From the NCBI GenBank assembly GCA_002395865.1, contig DGVE01000025.1, forward strand, positions 1-9,390: a stretch of DNA of 9,390 nt, read 5' to 3'. This DNA comes from Lachnospiraceae bacterium UBA4292. Its GTDB lineage: Bacteria > Bacillota > Clostridia > Lachnospirales > Lachnospiraceae. Both the position numbers and the translations under genes were made by a program. Position 1 is the first letter of the stretch, and the number at the start of each line of letters is the position of its first letter. Below the pieces are notes generated by a model. That model was not told where the DNA came from and did no database searches. It saw nothing but the letters and a program-made list of their open reading frames with translations. Shown here in pieces: positions 5,846-9,390 of the stretch.

Positions 5846-7057
5846 ATGGCGTATGAACTGAAGAAACTGTTTTCATCGAAGCTGATACTCATATGTCTCG
5901 CACTGCTGGCTGCTGTCTTCGGCCTGCTCGTAAGGCATGCCTACGAGAACAGAATCACAGACAGCGATGAGACCGCCGCCTTTTTAAAGGAGCTCGATGA
6001 GAGCGGACTGAGCGATGAGAAGAAGATCGAGCTGGTGGAGGAAAGGATAAGCGACATACAGACGCTGATTGAGAAGGGCGAAAACATACAAAAGATACAG
6101 GGCGTGTACGGAAGCCTCCTTGCTGATGCGATGATCTACGCCAAAGCCCGGATATTTGTAAAACGCATGCTGTCAGAGTTTCCCGGGGCCAGAAAACGTC
6201 TGATAATGGAGGCGTATTATAACCTTGACGCCCTGGGTAAGGACCCGCAGTCGGATAAGAGAGAGGCTGCGCTCAATGAGCTGATAATAGAAAAGTACAA
6301 CAGAAAAATAGATATCAGTCTGACCATGACAGGGGAGCTGACTTCTGTGACGGATACCTTTGATTTTTCGGTGTGGGATGTGGCCTTTGCCATATTTGTG
6401 ATCATGCTGACAGTCCGCATGTTCACCATGGACAGAGCTGCGGGGGCGGCAATAGTCATCTTTTCCACTTCCACGAAAAGGAGATGTCTCTGCGTAACAC
6501 AGATATTTACCGTGTTTATGTCAAGTGCGGTGATACTGGCTGCTGCTGTGGGTGCCGAGGTGGTATGCGGATACCTGTTTTGCGGGGTGACCGATCTTAG
6601 CCTGCCCATCCAGATGACGGCGAGCTTCGAATTCTGCCCGTTCCTGCTGAGTGTTGGAGATTACTACCTGCTTAAGTTCCTGTGCGGACTCTTGTTCTGC
6701 CTCACACTCATTTGTGTGACAGCGCTGTTGTGCATACTGTTCAGACGCTTCCTTGCGGTCATGCCGTTATCGGTTGCAATATACGGAGTTTTGTTCGCGG
6801 TATACTGCGTATTCCGAAAGAGCGTGGTTTTTGACAGAGTGAACGCGCTGGATGACAGGTTTGTGCTCTTCAGATGCTTAAGGACATTTCTTCCTGTGGC
6901 ACTTACAGACCTGAAGATGTACCTTACCTCACTCGACCATGTGTGGATCATATCCCGGTATGTGCCACGCATCGCGGTCTGTGCGGCAGTATCGGTACTG
7001 ATATCGTTTGTGTGTGTAGCAGTGGGTGTGAAGCTTTACGGGAGAAGAGAGAGATAG
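5846..7057 (+). CDS. ABC-2-type transporter permease 2
   Basis: This 403-residue membrane protein is the second permease. It has an N-terminal helix (about 12-30), a long charged outer domain (about 31-172, partly helical and rich in Glu/Lys), then a bundle of helices (about 177-193, 220-246, 275-299, 304-323 and 376-395). FTMDRAAGAAIVIFSTSTKRR (193-213) matches the coupling motif of permease 1. ATG 5846 is chosen over ATG 5831: GGAG (5835-5838) is seven bases before 5846, and the shared N-terminus (MAYELKKLFSSKL, compare MVRYEIKKL) begins there. It follows lipoprotein 2 by one base. With permease 1 it probably forms a heterodimer driven by the single ATPase. Its last 26 codons recur as a fragment at 1664-1744. 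No terminator is visible after it. Confidence 0.87.
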   Translation: MAYELKKLFSSKLILICLALLAAVFGLLVRHAYENRITDSDETAAFLKELDESGLSDEKKIELVEERISDIQTLIEKGENIQKIQGVYGSLLADAMIYAKARIFVKRMLSEFPGARKRLIMEAYYNLDALGKDPQSDKREAALNELIIEKYNRKIDISLTMTGELTSVTDTFDFSVWDVAFAIFVIMLTVRMFTMDRAAGAAIVIFSTSTKRRCLCVTQIFTVFMSSAVILAAAVGAEVVCGYLFCGVTDLSLPIQMTASFEFCPFLLSVGDYYLLKFLCGLLFCLTLICVTALLCILFRRFLAVMPLSVAIYGVLFAVYCVFRKSVVFDRVNALDDRFVLFRCLRTFLPVALTDLKMYLTSLDHVWIISRYVPRIAVCAAVSVLISFVCVAVGVKLYGRRER

Positions 7058-7073
7058 CGTCATGTAACTAAAG
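6977..7073 (+). repeat. 97-bp direct repeat, copy B (permease 3' end plus dead ATPase start)
   Basis: This is the counterpart of 1664-1760. Here the permease part is the real end of permease 2, and the ATPase part is broken. The copies differ at 6982, 7011 and 7065, and similarity stops at 7073. The two copies enclose the whole ABC operon in direct orientation, so homologous recombination between them would remove one unit of 5313 bases. Confidence 0.95.
7062..7073 (+). pseudogene. Remnant of an ATPase gene start after permease 2
   Basis: ATG TAA CTA AAG (7062-7073) corresponds to ATG GAA CTA AAG at the intact ATPase start (1749-1760). One G-to-T change at 7065 makes codon 2 a stop, and all similarity to the ATPase gene ends after 7073. 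The spacing from the permease stop is the same as in copy A. It shows that a permease was once followed directly by an ATPase gene, which is now deleted. Confidence 0.8.
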
Positions 7074-7101
7074 AATAATTTTGCAAGAAAAATGAGAATA
7101 T

Positions 7102-7166
7102 TTTTTTGAGTTTTTGCTCCCGGCGGTTACTAATAGGTAGAAAGCAAAAAAAGCGCGGTTTTGCTT
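7102..7166 (+). repeat. 65-bp direct repeat, copy 2 (P3 plus leader hairpin)
   Basis: This is identical to 1534-1598. The leader hairpin is kept (AAGCAAAA with TTTTGCTT, 7142-7166), although the outermost A-T pair of copy 1 is lost by a C at 7167. The copy lies downstream of repeat B, whereas copy 1 lies upstream of repeat A, so the two repeat pairs are nested and are not one simple duplicated block. Confidence 0.9.
7106..7145 (+). promoter_or_regulatory. P3: conserved promoter-like element before the secreted peptidase
   Basis: This third copy of the 40-base element has the same bases as P2 in both boxes. The core ends about 80 bases before the peptidase start. The leader between (7146-7216) is coding in no convincing frame. 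It carries a small hairpin, GCAGC/GCTGC (7189-7202), just before the ribosome binding site. The element places the peptidase gene in the same presumed ECF regulon as the sigma and ABC operons. Confidence 0.68.
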
Positions 7167-7216
7167 CGGAGATGAGTGCGCGGTCTTTGCAGCATTTGCT
7201 GCGGAAAGGAAAAGGT

Positions 7217-8131
7217 ATGGCAAGATATTTATGCATTTTGACAACTGCCGCTATGATGGCGGCGAGCTCTTGTGGGGTGATGGCAAATGCCGACGAGGCG
7301 GGATCATTTGCGGCCGACACTGTGGTGGATGAGGTAGCAGCCGAAAATGACCTTTTCACGCAGTGGGCCGGGGCATCGGCTTTTATCAACAGAGAGTACA
7401 GTACGGATGATGTGACCATGTACGACGTGGTAGATGCACGCGGAAACGGCAAGGGATATTACCTTGTGGATGCTTCGGGGAAGCTTCTGTCATACTCCCT
7501 GAATGAAGAACCGGATGAATTCGCTTTGGACTACATAAGCTCGTACAGGGCCGGGAACTCCGATGATGCAGCACCTTACGCACCTACGAGGTACAGCAAT
7601 TACAATGTTCTGGGTGGCCTGTCGCCCCAGCTTCAGGGGACGAGCAACTGTATTGTGGCAGCCGCTTCCAATGTGATGTGGTATTACTCGCACAATGGTT
7701 ATTCATTCCTTACTGGGACGAATACATGGGCAACCGTCAAGTCAATGATGGCATACTGCTATTCGAGTGCGGGCGGGAACACCAATAATAATTCGCCGAC
7801 AGCCATTTCGCAGTATGTGTATATAAATGGCCCCACCCACAGCGTATCCGTATCGGTGAACTGGTATCCCGATGTGGATCTTCTGCTTGATGAGATAGAC
7901 GCCGGAAGACCCATGATGCTTGGATATGCGGCAGGAAGTCCCTTCTCACAGACTTTGGGTCACATGACCATGGCGTGCGGCTACCAGTGGATGAACTATA
8001 ACTGGTATGCTTATGTAGTGACCGGATACTCCACAGGCCCGAGCTTCTATGTGTGGGATGATAATATCAATGACTGCATCATCACGGTGAAGATGAACTA
8101 CTATAAAAATGAGGCGGGTATGAACCGATAA
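7217..8131 (+). CDS. Secreted C39-like cysteine peptidase family protein
   Basis: The protein has 304 residues with a signal peptide ending in ANA (23-25, cut before Asp26). An ASSC stretch (16-19) is a poor lipobox, so anchoring is less likely. A pro-region-like segment (about 26-125) includes GYYLVDASGKLLSYSL. The papain-like C39 domain follows. Gln140 in SPQLQGTSNC fits the oxyanion hole and Cys145 (SNCIVAAASNVMWYY) the nucleophile. His249 (LGHMTMACGYQW) fits the base, and Asp281/Asp282 (FYVWDDNIND) the third triad member. Peptidase or peptide-ligase activity is inferred from these residues. ATG 7217 is chosen: AAAGGA (7205-7210) is six bases upstream and the signal peptide starts there. 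The ORF is open to 7106, but that part is promoter and leader. No export or maturation substrate is identifiable. Confidence 0.82.
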   Translation: MARYLCILTTAAMMAASSCGVMANADEAGSFAADTVVDEVAAENDLFTQWAGASAFINREYSTDDVTMYDVVDARGNGKGYYLVDASGKLLSYSLNEEPDEFALDYISSYRAGNSDDAAPYAPTRYSNYNVLGGLSPQLQGTSNCIVAAASNVMWYYSHNGYSFLTGTNTWATVKSMMAYCYSSAGGNTNNNSPTAISQYVYINGPTHSVSVSVNWYPDVDLLLDEIDAGRPMMLGYAAGSPFSQTLGHMTMACGYQWMNYNWYAYVVTGYSTGPSFYVWDDNINDCIITVKMNYYKNEAGMNR

Positions 8132-8326
8132 GGAATATTTATAGAAATATATAGGTATCGAATGTCGGTGGTTCATATGAAGTTGTTGGAAACAGTATGG
8201 TAGTTTATCTATAGGGTAATAACTGCATTTTACACGAGGGAGGAGAGTCCGATGCAGAGGTAAGGCAGCAAACTTGTATTTTGAAACATAGGTATTATAT
8301 TTTAACATTTATTTAGGAGGATTATC
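8132..8326 (+). other. 195-base intergenic stretch with two abortive start sites
   Basis: There is no terminator with a T-run after the peptidase; only a weak AT hairpin is seen (8135-8150). ATG 8177 opens eight codons to TAG 8201-8203 with a weak upstream purine run. GGGAGGAG (8238-8245) is a strong Shine-Dalgarno sequence six bases before ATG 8252, but that frame stops after three codons (TAA 8261-8263). This may be the decayed start of a lost gene or a leader. From about here the DNA becomes visibly richer in A and T. Confidence 0.5.
8274..8301 (+). promoter_or_regulatory. Candidate housekeeping (SigA-type) promoter for the small secreted protein
   Basis: TTGTAT (8274-8279), a 16-base spacer and TATATT (8296-8301) resemble a sigma-A promoter, with transcription from about 8308 and the AGGAGG ribosome binding site at 8315. 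The P1-P3 element is absent here, so this block is probably outside the ECF regulon. AT-rich DNA gives such matches easily. Confidence 0.4.
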
Positions 8327-8755
8327 ATGAAGAAAAAGATTGGATTAGGCCTGTTTTTAGTACTTTCTATGGGGTCTATTGTATCAGCATCACCTGCGAA
8401 TTGGTCGGTTCGTTATGCAAAGGGAGCTCCGTCAAGTTCACAGAAGTATTCGGATTCAGTCGTATATGCGATCAACTCAACGACAAGTAATATTAACGAA
8501 AGTTGTACTTATGCGACTAACCCTCCCGATGGGAATGGGTTTATAGGATATGTTACGTTTACGGGTAAATATCTGGATTCTAACGGTGTATATCATTATG
8601 ATATTTACCCCCAAAAGGCTCATTTTGGTGTTCAAGGTTCACATAATATTAAAACATACAGCGCAATACCGGCACAGAGCATGATTTTCGGTGATTATCA
8701 GCTTCATTACTATCCCGGAGCTTCAGCTATCTTTGGCGGCACATACGGGTCGTAA
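8327..8755 (+). CDS. Small secreted protein, function unknown
   Basis: The protein has 142 residues. A clear signal peptide (MKKKIGLGLFLVLSMGSIVSA) is cut near Ala21 or Ala24, leaving about 120 residues that begin around NWSVRYAKGAPSS. The mature part is rich in Ser, Thr, Tyr, Gly and Asn with a single Cys60, and it looks strand-rich (IGYVTFTGKYLDSNGVYHYDIYP). I do not recognise a family. A textbook ribosome binding site AGGAGG (8315-8320) is six bases before ATG 8327, implying strong translation. Codons end in A/T more often than in the genes before 8131, suggesting a separate origin. The next gene starts five bases after its stop, so the two are probably a unit. A secreted effector, bacteriocin-like protein or surface-binding protein are all possible; none is shown. 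Confidence 0.75.
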   Translation: MKKKIGLGLFLVLSMGSIVSASPANWSVRYAKGAPSSSQKYSDSVVYAINSTTSNINESCTYATNPPDGNGFIGYVTFTGKYLDSNGVYHYDIYPQKAHFGVQGSHNIKTYSAIPAQSMIFGDYQLHYYPGASAIFGGTYGS

Positions 8756-8760
8756 ATCCT

Positions 8761-9390
8761 ATGAGAAAACGTTTGTTGCTTCCGGTTGTAATAGGGATAG
8801 GTCTGAGCATCATATTAGCGGTCGTCATATTGATTGCCAATTCCGGAGAAAAACTGGTTTTGAGATATTCTTCGTTTACAAACTGTTTAGACAGTGTGAA
8901 GGCGGTAGAGAATAATACTTATGGGAATCTGGATTTTTCTGATTGTTACTATGAGATGGTTAATATAACAAGTGCAGGCGAGGTCAATGCGATAATTGCA
9001 GGAATGGATAGTGCTAGTTCAAAAAAGATCTCACTGAATGAAAATGATGCAAGGAAAAAGGCTCTTCTTGGATTGTACGAGGTTTTATTTGGCAAAGAGT
9101 GTACTATAGGGAAGGACGATATCAGCGAAGATGGTAGTGTCGATCTGAGTACAGAAGCGATCTCCTGCAGGCTTAATCCATATAATACCTTGTTCATGGC
9201 AGATAACAGCAGATATGTTTTGCCTGTTGCGGGATTGTGTTCCAGAAGGATGCTTTACAGACTGGATGAGGAAGCGGCGGTGCCGGATATATGTGCCAAA
9301 GGCGTTTCGATGAGTTTATCCGAGGCAGTAAAATGGTGTGATGAGTTAAACTCTGAGTATCTTTCTGCATATTGTATAGGGGACTCATAC
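8761..9390 (+). CDS. N-terminally anchored membrane or exported protein, function unknown (3' end outside window)
   Basis: Frame 1 is open from ATG 8761 to the last base, 210 codons without a stop, so the gene is cut by the window edge. MRKR is followed by a strong hydrophobic segment (about 5-27, LLLPVVIGIGLSIILAVVIL) and no evident signal-peptidase site, suggesting an uncleaved anchor. The visible outer part is charged, mildly acidic and has several Cys (42, 62, 114, 136, 160, 178, 193, 205). It shows no family I recognise. No good ribosome binding site precedes it. Five bases separate it from the stop of the small secreted protein gene, which suggests coupled translation. Base use matches the preceding gene and differs from the ABC and peptidase genes. 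Confidence 0.75.
   Translation, partial: MRKRLLLPVVIGIGLSIILAVVILIANSGEKLVLRYSSFTNCLDSVKAVENNTYGNLDFSDCYYEMVNITSAGEVNAIIAGMDSASSKKISLNENDARKKALLGLYEVLFGKECTIGKDDISEDGSVDLSTEAISCRLNPYNTLFMADNSRYVLPVAGLCSRRMLYRLDEEAAVPDICAKGVSMSLSEAVKWCDELNSEYLSAYCIGDSY

Noticed and set aside
6977..7166. Insertion sequence or transposon end
   Set aside because: The repeats are direct, are made of coding and promoter sequence, and show no terminal inverted repeats, target-site duplication or transposase gene anywhere in the window.
7106..7216. N-terminal extension of the peptidase gene to 7106 (37 more codons)
   Set aside because: This stretch is the P3 element and leader, identical in part to 1538-1598 where no such gene exists. 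A signal peptide and a good ribosome binding site mark ATG 7217 as the start.
8691..8915. Open frame of 74 codons overlapping the end of the small secreted gene
   Set aside because: It is out of frame with the longer open frame from 8761, which has a signal-anchor segment and stays open for 210 codons. The overlapping frame shows no protein-like features.
1..9390. CRISPR array, tRNA or rRNA genes
   Set aside because: No regularly spaced short repeats and no cloverleaf or rRNA-like segments were seen on reading either strand.

Overview
The window looks like chromosomal DNA of a Gram-positive anaerobe of class Clostridia, most likely a gut or rumen Lachnospiraceae/Oscillospiraceae-type bacterium. 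This rests on the gene families (small ECF sigma factor with a membrane-anchored partner, CcmA-type ABC ATPase with split permeases, two lipobox lipoproteins, secreted C39-like peptidase), AGGAGG-type ribosome binding sites, TTG/GTG starts and moderate GC. The genus cannot be told from the sequence. All genes I accept are on the + strand.

Layout. Positions 1-200 hold the end of an unseen upstream transcript: a possible CDS tail to 36, a GC-rich hairpin and a rho-independent terminator at 139-169. A promoter-like element (P1, 224-263) precedes an ECF sigma factor (294-845, TTG start) and an overlapping single-pass membrane protein, probably its anti-sigma factor or sensor (832-1512). A second copy of the element (P2, 1538-1577) precedes an ABC operon: ATPase (1749-2615), permease 1 (2654-3685), lipoprotein 1 (3720-4706), lipoprotein 2 (4699-5844) and permease 2 (5846-7057). 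A third copy (P3, 7106-7145) precedes a secreted C39-like cysteine peptidase (7217-8131). After a 195-base non-coding stretch, a visibly more AT-rich block holds a small secreted protein (8327-8755) and, five bases later, an N-terminally anchored membrane protein that runs off the window end (8761-9390).

The main points are two. First, the same two-block element (TTGAGTTTTTGC, six variable bases, CGGTTACTAATAGG) stands upstream of the sigma factor, the ABC operon and the peptidase. This suggests one self-regulated ECF regulon for the cell envelope. Second, the ABC operon lies between 97-bp direct repeats (1664-1760 and 6977-7073, 94/97 identical). These consist of the 3' end of permease 2 joined to the first codons of the ATPase gene. 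Each copy carries a broken piece of the gene that is intact at the other end: a permease tail before the ATPase, and an ATPase start with a stop at codon 2 after the permease. The operon therefore looks like one surviving unit of a former tandem array. P2 and P3 add a second, outer pair of direct repeats (65 identical bases).

The likely joint function is inference: an envelope signal releases the sigma factor, which raises its own operon, an ABC exporter or envelope-remodelling transporter with two extracytoplasmic lipoproteins, and a secreted peptidase. The substrate is unknown.
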